Origin: Channallabes apus
Taxonomy: Eukaryota; Chordata; Actinopteri; Siluriformes; Clariidae
Length of the DNA: 64,000 nt
Direction of reading: 5' to 3'
NCBI GenBank assembly: GCA_030522415.1
Contig: CM060106.1
Location: 26,313,967 to 26,377,966 of the forward strand
The translations under genes were made by a program, and so were the position numbers. Below the pieces are notes generated by a model, which saw only the letters and a program-made list of their open reading frames with translations, had not been told where the DNA came from and did not search any database. The stretch's first letter is position 1; the number at the start of each line of letters is the position of its first letter. Positions 25,240-35,994 of this stretch are shown here, piece after piece.

Positions 25240-26329
25240 GTAACTCTTGAAATTAACTGAAATAAAACATATAGTTCTTTTGGATATAAAGACAGCATGT
25301 GTGAAGTTCCGTAGGCGGGCGTGAATAAAAAATAAAACATTCGTCATGGGTTTGCACTGATGACACCTGCTAATGCTATGCAGCGCTTAGCGTCAGGTTT
25401 GTGCTAGCATTCTCGAATGGGTTAGACTAGTGTGTCCTTTTATTTTATTATTCTACAAGCTGCATTTAGTTTTTCACTTTGCCTCTTTTTGCAGTTTTAT
25501 GTTAGAGTAATGCAGGATGTGAATCAGAGAGCTGCTTTAGCTTAGCTAAAGTTGCACAGTGACATCAGGTTGCACAGTGACATCATAGTGTGATGCTTTT
25601 TTTTTTTTTTTTCAGCATCTGCCTGTTCCACACGTAAACATTACAAATGTTAACATGCATGCGCACACTCTCATCTCTCACTCACACAGCATGCACACAC
25701 ACAGTTGACATGGTAAATATTTAGGGCCCAAGCTGGCATCAGCCCTAATATGTCATATTGTGTAAAGTGTGCAAGTTGTACGGTGCACCCGGGCAGTGAT
25801 GGCTTTTTGTAGGTCTTAACACACTCAAAGGATGAAAGGGTTGTGTGGGCCCGCACAAGAGATTTTTAATGCATAGCTCATACACACTTGCATGTATGCA
25901 CACGAAAGTTTATTATATAGAGAATTTGATGGGTGTAAGTGAGCACAGGTGAAGTTCAGGTCATGTTTATACACCTCTCTTTACTCATGCTGTCTCTATT
26001 GAAACCTGGTTAAAGCTTAATCTCGTGACTTAAATTGTTATTATTATTTTTTTTGGGAGAATAAATTTTACAATTTTGAGCTGATGGTGGTTTTTGTAGA
26101 TTATATAATGCTCATATGGTTATTGTTGTGGTGACTTAAGGTAACATTATCGTCTGGATGCATTTATTTGCACCACCAGCCCCCACCCCCCACCCCCCCG
26201 GTTGCTTTTCAAAGAATTTTGGTCTATCGTCTTAATCGCGGTTGAGATCACGTGACGTTGCACGTAACCACGCAATTCACTTCTATGGGAAGCCAAGCAC
26301 ATCTAAAGTGGGACGAAACCGTGGCACCT

Positions 26330-26990
26330 GATTGAGCCGGCGTGGGCAGACCAAATATACAGAACCGGTGGATCGCGCAGCGCCAACCAACTTGATCAGC
26401 GCTGCTCGAATCACAAACCTCCGCGACGCTGATAGAAATAAACCGCTCCAACCATCAAAATACATTTTACCCCGCTGGGATGCGCACGTACAAACCAGGC
26501 ATGGCAAGGCGGAAACAATATTAAAAAGTCCTGACACACTTGCACTACATATTTGTATATCTGGACCATTGCACAAGACACTTTAATAAGTCACTTTTTA
26601 TGCATATTTGCACAACCACTGCCACTTTCAAATATTTCTATATTTTGTAATTTATCATGCCTTATTTGTACAGTTTATTTTAAGTTAAATTGATTTTCTT
26701 TAGTATTTCTTTTTATTCATATTTATTCCTTACGTGCAAGTTTTTTTTTATTTCTTAAGGTCACTGTCGGTCGTATAAGCATTTCACTGCATTTCGTACT
26801 GTGTATGACTGTGTATGTGACAAAATTATATTGAACATTTGAAATAAATTGTTTTTAAATAAAAAACTGTGGGTCGTGCAGGTTTGTGATTCGAGCGGCG
26901 CTGTTCAAGTTGGTTCGAACTGCGCAACCCACCGGGCTGCGCAAATAAACCAGATCATTTCTGCGCTATCCAGATAGTCGCGCTGCGCTG
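26330..26990 (+). repeat. GC-rich interspersed repeat, copy 1, split by a retroposon tail
   Basis: Segments 26340-26555 and 26868-26990 match, in reverse complement, 32240-32530 (shared: GCGCAGCGCC, CTCGAATCACAAACCT, CGCTGGGATGCGCACGTAC, CAAGGCGGAAACAATA, GCGCAAATAAACCAGATCAT). Between the two segments lies about 300 bp of unrelated sequence. Family not recognised. Confidence 0.6.
26560..26866 (+). mobile_element. Retroposon 3' tail-like segment
   Basis: This stretch has the look of the 3' end of a fish non-LTR retroposon: CATTTCACTGCATTTCGTAC, TGTATGTGAC, then an A-rich end. It interrupts the repeat above, whose two parts adjoin in the copy at 32.3 kb. Low certainty on family. Confidence 0.4.
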
Positions 26991-27165
26991 TCCACTGTGC
27001 CGCGCAGATATTTGGTTCAATCGGGTGTAAAAACAAAAACCATACCAACTGTTGATTCTCCTTTATTCACAAAAACAAACTGAACGCGACACGCTAGAGC
27101 AGGAAGTGCGAATGCGCCTTTTGCCCTTCTATGTCCGAGGGGTAAAAACCTCACACACATACAGT

Positions 27166-28270
27166 TAGGGTTGGGTATCGTTTGGGTTTTTTTCGATACC
27201 GGTGCCAAATCGATACTTTGAAAATGGTACCGGTGCCTGAACCGATACTTTTAAGCCAAAAAATTATAGTGGATGACTCAAGAATGAATTTTTATTGAAC
27301 AAAAAATTTTATGCTTAAAATTTAACAATATATTAAAAGTTTAAAGTATATATGAATATGTAAGCTTCAAATTTTAGCAATTCTTTTGCAGAAATTTCAC
27401 CATATTTGCCTTTTCTGTCAAAATATGACACCTTTCCTGACTTATTGCCCTGCACAGGACATGTATAGCCCTCTTTGCAATGGTAAATGGAGTCACTGTT
27501 GTAGTGCTACTAGTACTAGCTGGAAAGCCATAATTATAAACAGAATCCATGTTACATTAGTTTTTTACAAATCGTTTGACTATTTGTTAGCATGAATGCA
27601 AGATTTGCATTTTGCTATTAACATTACATTATCCTACTACTAACCTGCGGACAGGCTGCTGACGTCATCATAATCGGTGACTCCTTTTTACTACAGTTGG
27701 TGTGACTGGGACTGAGGGTCGTCCACACTGATAGTGTCAGCTGTTGTCCACAAGCTGTTAAACACGGTGCCTCCCTCTGCTTTTAACTTTATTCCGTCTG
27801 CCCTCGAATGTTTCATTAGATTTAACGTGTTTCCGCCTTTACACGCAACTGCTGTAAGACATTCGCTGCACGTCGCGGTGTCTGAATCCTTTCTTGTGAA
27901 ATGCAGGCACACTTTCGACCGTTTAGTTTTAGGCATTTTAACGAGAGTTGTTTACTTTAGCATGCTAAGCTATCGGTAGACCGGCTGCTGCCGTCAGAGC
28001 GAGTGTAACGTTAGTTACTGCATTCACGCGCATGTCGGATGGTCTCTCATTTCCGGATGATTTGTGCTTTTAATTTTTTTATTTAATCTAATAAACGATT
28101 AATCTACAAAAATATATGAATCTAGAGAACAAATATTTCAATCGACAGTTCAGGCATTTAAGTGGCACCGAAATGAGGCACCGAAATTCGCGTTTCTGTT
28201 TCGGTCCGGTACATACCGGTTCTATAGGTACCGGTGCCGTATTGGCACCGGGTTTCGGTACTCAACCCTA
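27166..28270 (-). mobile_element. hAT element 1 (BED-finger type), 1105 bp
   Basis: Ends TAGGGTTGGGTATCG and (right) GGTACTCAACCCTA are imperfect inverted repeats rich in the GGTACCGG/CGATACC motif. They are flanked by a perfect 8-bp duplication CATACAGT (27158-27165 and 28271-28278), the hAT signature. It holds only the start of a transposase, on the minus strand, so it is a deletion derivative. Confidence 0.9.
27691..27936 (-). pseudogene. BED zinc-finger N-terminus of hAT transposase
   Basis: 81 codons. It starts MPKTKRSKV and holds a BED finger: CLHFTRKDSDTATCSECLTA (an aromatic-x-x-F type opening with Cys for the usual Trp, then C-x2-C), followed by KGGNTLNLMKHSRAD with His. ZBED4/6-like hAT transposases begin this way. 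The DDE and dimerisation domains are absent, so this is a remnant of the parent gene. Confidence 0.75.
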
Positions 28271-28439
28271 CATACAGTATGCATCTCAAGAGCGCCTGTG
28301 CATCTAACATTAGCAAAATATAACAATCAAATTAGGTCTGTTGCACATCTAATGGAATATGGCCAAAGTAAAAAAAAAAAATAAAAAAAAAATGCGGCAA
28401 ACCTCAGCAATTCCCAGTTTAAATAAAATTACATTCTGT

Positions 28440-28571
28440 AAAACAGTTGTGTTTGAATTTTTATTTATGCATTTTCAGATACAAATTGCTATATTGTGAT
28501 CTATACCGTTATCGAGGTAGAAAATTGCCTCTACCATGATGGAAGATTTTGGTTATATCGCCCACCCCTAG
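28440..28571 (-). repeat. MITE fragment (GGGTGGGCGATAT type), copy 1
   Basis: Ends ...TTATATCGCCCACCCCTA and matches in reverse complement 32015-32170 (AGGGGTGGGTGATATAACCA ...). It has hAT-like terminal character, but no duplication was found; the other end is missing. Confidence 0.5.
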
Positions 28572-28586
28572 TCAATAGGTACTGAT

Positions 28587-29081
28587 TAGGGCTGCACGAT
28601 ATTAGGAAAATATGCGATATTGTTGTTGAATACTGCGATAACGATATTTCTTGCGATATAACATTTCCCTAGAGAAATGCATTTTTTTAAAATTATTGCC
28701 TTTTTTTTATTTATTTATATGTAATGATGATACTAAAATAAACAGGTAATAGATATTCGTCTGATGTAATTAAATCTAATTCAGGCTAAAAAGAAACTAT
28801 ATGTCAAGGAAGTTGCAAATATTTAGACTTCAAAACACTATGAATGACTTAAACCCCTCAGCAGATATTCTGACTTCTGGTTTGCTGTTACTATAAACCT
28901 GCCAACACAATATGAATTACTTTCAAACATTACTGTTTATTTACATGTAACCGTGTAACACTCATCAATAGTGTCTTACAACAAGAGCATCTTTTAAACT
29001 AAATATTCTCTTTGGCTTGCCTTTTTTTTATAAAAATAAATATTATTAAACAAAAAAAAATAAAAATAAAAATACTATTTG

Positions 29082-29129
<48 letters not shown>

Positions 29130-29731
29130 GCTCCGCGACCGGCACTAGGACCCGGAAGTAATGCAGGCGCGAACCCGGAAGTATAAGAGGAGTAAACAAA
29201 CAACCTCATACAGCTTAGTCACTGAGTTCGCCATGTCGGTTCAGATGTTTACTTTCTGATTCGAGTGTGTGTTTATAGGACGCGGGTTAAATGTGTTTTT
29301 CTCTTGCTCCCCTTCTGTGAGAGTCCTTAAACTAATTCGCGTGGTTATCCTGCCTACTCGCTTTCTTCCGCGCTTGGGTTTACCGTCTATAAAGGGCTAA
29401 CGGCTAATGGCTAAGTCTTCTGATCATCTGGGGTTAGTTCGTGACAGAATGATATATATATATATATATATATATATATCATTCTGTCACGAACTAACCC
29501 CGGATGATCAGAAGACTTGGCCATTAGCCGTTAGCCCTTTATAGACGGTAAACCCAAGCGCGGAAGAAAGCGAGTATGTATGTATAAACATAGTAAGGGC
29601 CCATCTGATTGGTCAAATTTGGACACACAAATGCTTGGCAAATATAGTATTTAGTATTTATCGCAACTCTTTGGATAATGGCATGCCATTATCGCGATAA
29701 CAATATTTTTTCGATATATCGTGCAGCCCTA
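28587..29731. mobile_element. hAT-type MITE, 1145 bp
   Basis: Terminal inverted repeats TAGGGCTGCACGATAT / ATATCGTGCAGCCCTA, flanked by a perfect 8-bp duplication GTACTGAT (28579-28586 and 29732-29739). No transposase frame. It carries a (CA)n tract at about 29084-29127 and, further in, a 222-bp palindrome (29355-29576). Confidence 0.92.
29355..29576. repeat. Long palindrome, arms about 111 bp, (AT)n centre
   Basis: The left arm starts TACTCGCTTTCTTCCGCGCT and the right arm ends AGCGCGGAAGAAAGCGAGTA. The centre is (AT)n at about 29452-29478. Only a few mismatches are visible (GGGGTTAG versus CTAACCCCGG; TGGCTAAG versus CTTGGCCA). It could extrude as a cruciform or be a snap-back duplication. 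Confidence 0.92.
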
Positions 29732-30397
29732 GTACTGATCACTATTTTGTGGTTTTTACAAGTTGATCCTGACTGCTCAAAACCACATCCCCTCTCTCAG
29801 CAAGCCTGACAGTAACACCGTATCTGCGCTCCGTTACATTTGTGTGTAATAACTCAAATAAGAACATTTATTTCTTGGCAGCCTTTTTGAAATTTGTGTC
29901 CTGTGAATTGTCTGTTCTGTGGTTTTTGGATTGCGAAGGATGTGGAAAGAAAGGAGATGCAGAATATTAAATAGGAAAACGCACCACAGACGCACAGTTT
30001 AAATGGATTTGTTTGAAGAAGTAGATCTTTAGCTTGGGCTTGTTGATTTGTTGGATACTGATTGGTAAAGGGTGATTAGTTTTGACAGCAGCTTTGAGAG
30101 TAGTTCCAGCTGGAATCCTTCTCCATATTTATATATTCATGCACTCATTCTATTGCACTTAAATGCCCTTACAGGGTTTTCGCTGGTATATGGACTGGTT
30201 TCGCTCCATTGCCACTTGGTGACCATTAATAGGTCAATACGTGGGCTCTTTATCCATCTATAGTCCTACCTTGTGCCCAGCGTTCCTGGGATAGACATCT
30301 AATTGAGCCTGACCAAGATGAGGCAGTAACGGATGAATTGAAAAAGAAAACCGGAATACAGGGTGAACTCCTTATTCATATAATTTATTGGCTTAGA

Positions 30398-30614
30398 GGG
30401 GCATTGTCTCAGTGGTGGGTTTCTCGCCTGCCAATCAGAAGGTTCAGTTTCCATCCAAACCCCAGCCACTGGTTGCAGTGCCGCTCAAAAGGTGAGATGA
30501 TAAAATGGGAGGGTTGCTTGTGTCAGGAAAGGTATCCGGCATAAAACTGGTTTGGGTGAGGATTATGTTCAGTTGTGGCGACCCCTAGACAGGAGCAGCC
30601 GAAAGATAAACAGC
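30398..30614 (+). mobile_element. tRNA-derived SINE (V-SINE/DANA-like body)
   Basis: Head with TGTCTCAGTGGTGGG (A-box-like) and AAGGTTCAGTTTCC (degraded B box), body GTGTCAGGAAAGGTATCCGG, CATAAAACTGG, and GTGGCGACCCCTAGACAGG with AGCAGCCGAAAGATAAA at the end, as in common fish SINEs. Flanked by an 18-bp duplication ATAATTTATTGGCTTAGA (30380-30397; right copy 30615-30632 has one T for C). Confidence 0.85.
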
Positions 30615-31688
30615 ATAATTTATTGGTTTAGAATTGTACTTATTGAAGTGTAACTTATTAAGGCTTATTAAGTGCAATAGAGAGTTGTGCGATTTGAGCG
30701 ATTTTTATTCAGTGTTGAGTTTAATTAAATTTCAATTCTTGGGCCTTTTTTTTTTTTTTTTTTTTTTTTAAGTAAATTTAAATGTTAAATGGTTAAACTG
30801 ATTATTATTATTATTATTATTATAAAATTCTTTAAAATAAATTTTTTTTAAGCTTTTCAGAAAATAGAAACAGCTTGTAAATTCCGCAAATATGGTTCGT
30901 GCATACCCCCACCTGCTGGACTGGACTGTGGGGCGGAAATGTTGACAGAAAGAAAGCTAATTGCTTTGAATGAGAAACCACAACCAACAAAAGTTACACA
31001 GCATTTAAGAGTGATTTAATTTTTTTTTTCTTCTTCTTCTTTTTTTAGTTTTAATACATCAAATTCAGTAAGCGCTATAGCCGCTTGAAGTAAATAAATC
31101 TGAAATCAAAGTCAGATGTTAAATCAGTAAACTATTTAATCTACTTCCAAAATCAGTGTCCAAAATTGGATGAGACATTTAACTGGCTGCAGGAGTTATT
31201 TAAATGTCCATTTTTAATATTTTTCTGCTAGGGTTCCCACTTTGGTTTCCTTTTTCTTTCTAATGATTTGGCAGGGCAGTGCCGTAGGGGATGTCAACCA
31301 ACTCCATTTTAAAGGGCTTTTTAAAGCATCCATCACTCCATTATCACTGCAGTGCCTTTCAATCAAATCGATGCATTCTGTGGAATATTTTTGAAAGGCC
31401 GTTTCTGCAATTCTAATGGCTAATTTAAACATGTTCAGTGTCTTTGGTCTAGAACAGTGGTTCTCAAACTTTTTCTGTCATTCCCCACTTAAGGGGGTGA
31501 GCGAATTTTCAAGCCCCACTTGTCAACAAAATAATAACGAAATCGGCCAAATTTACTGTTTATTGAAATATCAATTCCTAAACTAATACGATCAAACACC
31601 ACCAAGTTAAAAAAAGATAAAGTACACGTGCAATTGTTATAAAAGGCTTACGTTGTCACTTATCTTTGCATAATTGCCCCCATGTTTA

Positions 31689-32009
31689 TTAGCTGCTCAG
31701 CAATCGTTTGTAGTTTTCTTTGCACTGGCCAATTCTGTATGTAACTTTGAATGAAGCCATTTGTGCTTTGCTGTCCACTGATTCAGATTTTACCATGCGA
31801 TTATCCTGCTGTCTGTATTCTGCCAGCTTTCTTTCAAAGACGTCCAGTGGTTTATTAACGTGACAGGAGCGTGTTGTCTCTAAGTGTCTTCCTAATTTGT
31901 TGGGTCTCATGCGGTGTGCTGCCAGCGGTTTAAGACACAAAGCACACACGCGTCTCTCTCCTGCCCCCACCATCCAAACCAATAAATCCAAGCTGAAGAT
32001 GGGCTTCAT
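31689..32009 (-). pseudogene. hAT transposase N-terminus (ZBED5-like BED finger)
   Basis: 106 codons, open. BED-type finger: CALCLKPLAAHRMRPNKLGR then HLETTRSCH (C-x2-C ... H-x7-H), followed by VNKPLDVFERKLAEY and SFKVTYRIGQCKENYKRL, the start of the hAT catalytic region. It ends in unrelated sequence, so it is a truncated copy. The same stretch, more decayed, appears at 36.4-36.56, 37.4-37.57 and (inverted) 43.1-43.25 kb. Confidence 0.8.
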
Positions 32010-32239
32010 TAGGGGTGGGTGATATAACCAAAATCATGGTAGAAGCAATTTTCTACCTCAATAACGATATATATCACAATATAGCAATTTGTATCTGAAA
32101 ATACATAAATAAAAATTCAAACACAAAGAAACTGTTTTACATAATGTAATTTTTTTTTTATGTAATTTTATTTAAACTGTGAATTGCTGAGGTTTGCCGC
32201 ATTTTTTTTACTTTGGCCATATTCGATTTGTATTCGACT

Positions 32240-32530
32240 ATCTGGATAGCGCAGTGATGATCTGGTTTATTTGCGCAGCCCGGTGGATCGCGCAGCGCCG
32301 CTCGAATCACAAACCTGCGCGACCCACTGTGTTTTATTTAAAAACAATTTATTTAAAATGTCAGGACTGTTTAGTATTGTTTCCGCCTTGCCATGCCTGG
32401 ATTGTACGTGCGCATCCCAGCGGGGGAAAATGTATTTTGATGGTCGGCGCGGTTTATTTCTGTTAGAGTCGCGCAGCGCTGCCCAGTGGGTCGCGCAGGT
32501 TTGTGATTCGAGCAGCAAGTTGGCCCGAAG
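32240..32530 (-). repeat. GC-rich interspersed repeat, copy 2 (inverted relative to copy 1)
   Basis: Reverse-complement match to 26340-26555 and 26868-26990. Here the two segments are joined by only a short A/T stretch at 32330-32360. It lies inside hAT element 2. Confidence 0.65.
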
Positions 32531-33607
32531 TTAAACCATTATTGTTCCACTATGGTTCCACTTTTTCTCCTGGCCCACAACTGATGTTATTTTAAATTTA
32601 CTTGTATTAATGATCCATTTATTTGTGTGATTGTTTAGTTTTGAGCGTACGCTCTTCATTATCAATAAAGAAAAGCATGAATTAGAATAGGTACTTTCCT
32701 GTTTTTCCTCCGGTTCATTGCGCCCCACCTGTCATGTCTGTATTCCCCACTAGTGGGGCGCGCCCCACACTTTGAGAACCACTGGTCTAGAATGATTGTC
32801 TCCATAAGCAAGTAAAACTCTTCTGAACACGAGAGTGCTAGCAACTTGCTAATCTCCAAAACTACAATCTTTTTTTTTTTCTTTAACCATGCATGTAACC
32901 ATGTAAATGTAACCATTTTCTCTGCCGTTTTTCAGCAAACAGCCTAAAGCCCAGACAGTGTCAGTCAGTGACATCGATTGTGTAGGGAATCCACAAATAC
33001 ATGTTTTGGAGATGCAGCAACAACTGTTCTCGTGTGTGTGTTTGTACATAGTATCACATGTTGATTAAAAGCATCAAGTTGATAAAATGGAGCCACAGTT
33101 TAGATTGTGCAGACATTATTACACATTGTGACACACCATAGTCAAGCCTCTTGCCTATGGGCTCAGACACTTGGATTTACTCCTTAGCTATTGATTTTTA
33201 TTTTTTTAAATCGAGTGATGCGGAATTAGTCAATACTTGAGGGTGTCTAAGCAGTTTGGTTGTTGAAGTATTTAAGTTTGGTACTCAGCATTATTTGAGC
33301 TAGTGTGCACAATAAAGTAAGGGGCTGGAATATAACACCATACAGTGGCAGCAAATGTTTATTTTGCAATTTCACTATTCAACTTTGCAGCTAATGTTTA
33401 CATGCTTGGGATCGCTTCACACATTTCTACAGATTCTCTGAGCTGTCACACCACTAATTCTTACACATTTGTAATTGTGTGGACCTGTTTCAGCAAAAAT
33501 AACCTTAACCTTGGGTATTGGATTGAGGATTTCCAAGTACTTTTCTTCCAGATTAAGAATTTTTCTAGATAATCATGTTATCAGTTAAATGGAAACACAT
33601 TTCTCAA

Positions 33608-33832
33608 AGGGTACTCGCAGTTTCCTCTGGGTACTCCGGTTTCTTCGCAAAGTCCAAAGTCATGCAGATTAGGTTAATTGGCCTTCCCAAATTGTACGTG
33701 AGTGAGTGAACTGTGATGGATTTGCACCCTGTCCAGGTTGTACCCCACCTTGTGCCCTAAGTCTCCTGGGATAGGTTCCACGTCCCCCAGAGTACAGGAT
33801 AAAGTGGTATAGACGATGAGCGAGTGTATGAT
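33608..33832 (+). mobile_element. Mermaid-like SINE, old copy, head missing
   Basis: GGGTACTCGCAGTTTCCTCT, AAGTCCAAAGTCATGCAGAT, GGTTGTACCCCACCTTGTGC, CCTGGGATAGGTTCCACG and AGGATAAAGTGGTATAGACG follow the SINE order with many substitutions. The tRNA head is absent and no clear duplication remains. Confidence 0.75.
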
Positions 33833-34142
33833 GTACGTCAGGGATCTTCACCTCCAGTCCTTGGAGGGCCAATATCTAACAGTTTGGTGATTGCCTGTAG
33901 TTGAGGATCCCTAATGTAGACCTTGTTTAAGGTTTTTAGCTTGTAGCTGAACTTTTGTCTGCATGGTAGTTTCCAAGGTTTCTCTAGCTGTCATATCTCC
34001 TATGCACCAGGCATTTTCAAACACGTTTCTCTAAACAAACATGGGATTTTGGGGATCCATGCTCTGCCGTATATGAAATGCATCCCCCACCACCACTTTG
34101 TAATAAGTTCTACTAATTTGGCTGTTTTGTTATGGTGGGTAG

Positions 34143-34354
34143 GTGTGGGTTTGGAGGAAGACGAGGTGCCCGGGCCTGTTCAGATTGTGGTGGCAGATGA
34201 TGAGAACCAGTTTTCTCTGGACGAGCAGGCATTGGAGCGCATCCTGCTGCAGGAGCACATTCGTGATCTCAACGTGGTGGTGTCGGTCGCCGGTGCATTC
34301 CGCATGGGCAAGTCCTTCCTGCTGGATTTCATGCTCCGATACATGTACCATCAG
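34143..34354 (+). CDS. atl2: Atlastin exon 2 (P-loop exon)
   Basis: Encodes the start of the atlastin GTPase domain. Translation includes [52 protein letters not shown] and MLRYMYHQ. From family memory, the [10 protein letters not shown] wording favours ATL2 over ATL1 or ATL3. Acceptor GGGTAG|GTGTGG; donor TCAG|GTGAGTG is strong; length 212 nt, phase 1 in and phase 0 out, matching exons 1 and 3. Oddities: the P-loop reads GAFRMGKS where atlastins usually have GAFRKGKS, and the strand before SVAG is one residue shorter than the usual four (VVV). These may be real changes, relaxed constraint or sequence errors. The invariant G-K-S is kept, so GTP binding is not excluded. Confidence 0.88.
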
Positions 34355-34684
34355 GTGAGTGAAGGTGCAGATGCTTTGACAATAGTTTATTACTCAAGAT
34401 GGTGGCTAATAGGCTAGATCAAGGGGTTTTTCCCACCCAGTCTATCTTCAAACAAAGCCTAAGGATAAATACAAATGTTGAGGTTTGGGAAAGGTAATTT
34501 GAACCAAAAGTGGCCCAGTCCCTCCTCCCAATGGCTCAGTATTACTTGCCTAAGCAATCCGACTTGATTTTGTTTTTGCCAAAATTCCTCTTTCAGGTTC
34601 AGGACTAGGTGGCGATATTGCTATAAATTTGGCACGCACCCCAACAAAACTTGTATGAAAGCATTCAGCTATCGGGTATCCTAC

Positions 34685-35330
34685 AGTGGTGGCCAAAAGT
34701 TTTGAGTGATCCAAATATTAGTTTTCACAAAGTTTGCTGCTAAACTGCTTTTAGATCTTTTTCAGTTTCTGCAATGTACTGTAATATAATTACAAGCACT
34801 TCATATGTTTCAAAGGCTTTTATCGACAATTACATGACATTTAAGCAAAGAGTCAGTATTTGCAGTGTTGGCCCTTCTTTTTCAGAACCTCTGCAATTCG
34901 ATTTGGGCATGCTCTCAATCATCTTCTGGGCCAAATCCTGACTGATGATTCTTAATAATCCTTTCATAATCTCTTGGAGTTTGTCAGAATTAGTGGGTTT
35001 TTGTTTGTCCACTCACCTTTTGAGGATTGACCAAGTTCTCAATGGGATTAAGATCTGGGAAGTTTCCAGGCCATGGACCCAAAATTTCAACGTTTTGGTC
35101 CCCGAGCCAGTTGGTTATCACTTTTGCCTTATGGCACTCCATCGTGCTGGAAAATGCATTGTTCTTCATTTCAAAACATTTTGGAACAGTTTGCTTGGGA
35201 CATGACAGTTTCACAAAGGATTTTTTATTTTTTGCACTCTGGTTACATTCTCAGCATGTGAGTTGGACCATTAGCCACAGGTGTTGCTAAGATAACCTGG
35301 CCAAAAAAAACACATGTACACTTTGATGGA
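34685..35330 (-). pseudogene. Tc1-like element C, fragment with transposase C-terminus
   Basis: The left end has AGTGGTGGCCAAAAGTTTTG, a Tc1 terminal repeat, after a short TAC. On the minus strand the transposase tail reads HKAKVITNWLGDQNVEILGP, then FPDLNPIENL with the catalytic Glu (near 35030-35060), followed by KPTNSDKLQEIMKG near 34955-35000. Everything 5' of that is deleted and the right terminus is only a remnant near 35300. It lies in atlastin intron 2, antisense to the gene. Confidence 0.8.
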
Positions 35331-35862
35331 TTTTAAAATCTGTCCATTCAAATGTTTATCATGCAGAACCCTTCTGTCCATTAAACCTATTTTATTTGAC
35401 TGTAACTCTTTTAATCCTTTAAGGAACTTGTTTTATTCTGTTGACACTTTAAAACTACAATTGAATTTACTTGTTTAAAAACATTAAGTTCATAAATTTA
35501 TTTTAAACATCTTGTCTAGTTTTAAAATTGACAAATTAATTTTAACAAAAATGACTTGCACCATGAATATAGCCATGGAAGTTGGCATGGCGTTAAAAAA
35601 AGAGAGAAAGAATGGCCAGATTTCAGGGACCCTATGCCCTACAGATAAGCTTTTTTCACCGTTTGGCCTGGGAAAACTGATGCATCCATGTGCATCCACT
35701 TTACAATTTCTGCAGGAGCACATGATGCGTGAGTTTTCCTAGGTCAAATGGTGAGGAAAAAAAAAAAAAAAAACTTATTTGCAGCCCACCTTTTCCTAAT
35801 TTTTATTTATTTATTAATTATTTCCATCAGTTACTGCATCGTTGCTATAATTGCTGTTGCAG
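35331..35862 (+). other. Rest of atlastin intron 2
   Basis: AT-rich intronic sequence with an A run at 35757-35773. No exon or element recognised. The acceptor for exon 3, TTGCTGTTGCAG, closes it at 35862. Confidence 0.5.
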
Positions 35863-35994
35863 GAATCAGCCACATGGCTTGGAGATGATGAACCACTGAC
35901 AGGCTTCACCTGGCGAGGGGGCTGTGAGAGGGAGACCACAGGAATCCTGGCCTGGAGCGAAGTGTTTGTAGTCGAGAAACCAGACGGGACCAAG
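35863..35994 (+). CDS. atl2: Atlastin exon 3 (switch I region)
   Basis: 44 codons continuing the GTPase domain: [20 protein letters not shown] then [20 protein letters not shown] and TK. The [15 protein letters not shown] block is the highly conserved atlastin switch I neighbourhood and, by memory, is the ATL2 form. The acceptor TTGCTGTTGCAG is good. The donor after ACCAAG is GTAGCA, which is weak. If unspliced, reading continues [10 protein letters not shown] then stop at 36022-36024, which loosely resembles the expected KVAV..MDTQG; so the 3' edge is uncertain. I could not find the following exons on this strand up to 64 kb. Confidence 0.85.

Larger units (their letters stand above)
31455..32784 (-). 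mobile_element. hAT element 2, 1330 bp, with nested repeats
   Basis: Ends CAGTGGTTCTCAAACTTTTT and (right) CACACTTTGAGAACCACTG; perfect 8-bp duplication GTCTAGAA at 31447-31454 and 32785-32792. It contains a BED-finger transposase start on the minus strand and, from 32015 to 32530, foreign sequence also found at 28.4-28.6 kb and 26.3-27.0 kb in the opposite orientation. Hence it is a composite of at least two insertions. Confidence 0.93.
25240..34142 (+). other. atl2: Intron 1 of atlastin, transposon-rich
   Basis: Between the proposed exon 1 donor (GTAACT) and the exon 2 acceptor (GGGTAG) lie three hAT elements with 8-bp duplications, SINEs and an inverted pair of GC-rich repeats, listed separately. 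From 25240 to 26230, 29740 to 30370, 30633 to 31440 and 32793 to 33600 I see only short simple repeats (an 18-bp tandem pair at 25551-25586, a T run at 25597-25611, a (C)n tract near 26185, T runs near 30747, an ATT tract near 30804) and no exon. Confidence 0.5.

Noticed and set aside
31214..31432. 72-aa minus-strand ORF next to hAT element 2
   Set aside because: Looks mildly protein-like (AIRIAETAFQKYSTECIDLI), but no family, splice context or conservation can be claimed.
35512..35742. 76-aa ORF in atlastin intron 2
   Set aside because: No domain or exon signals; AT-rich intronic sequence gives such frames by chance.
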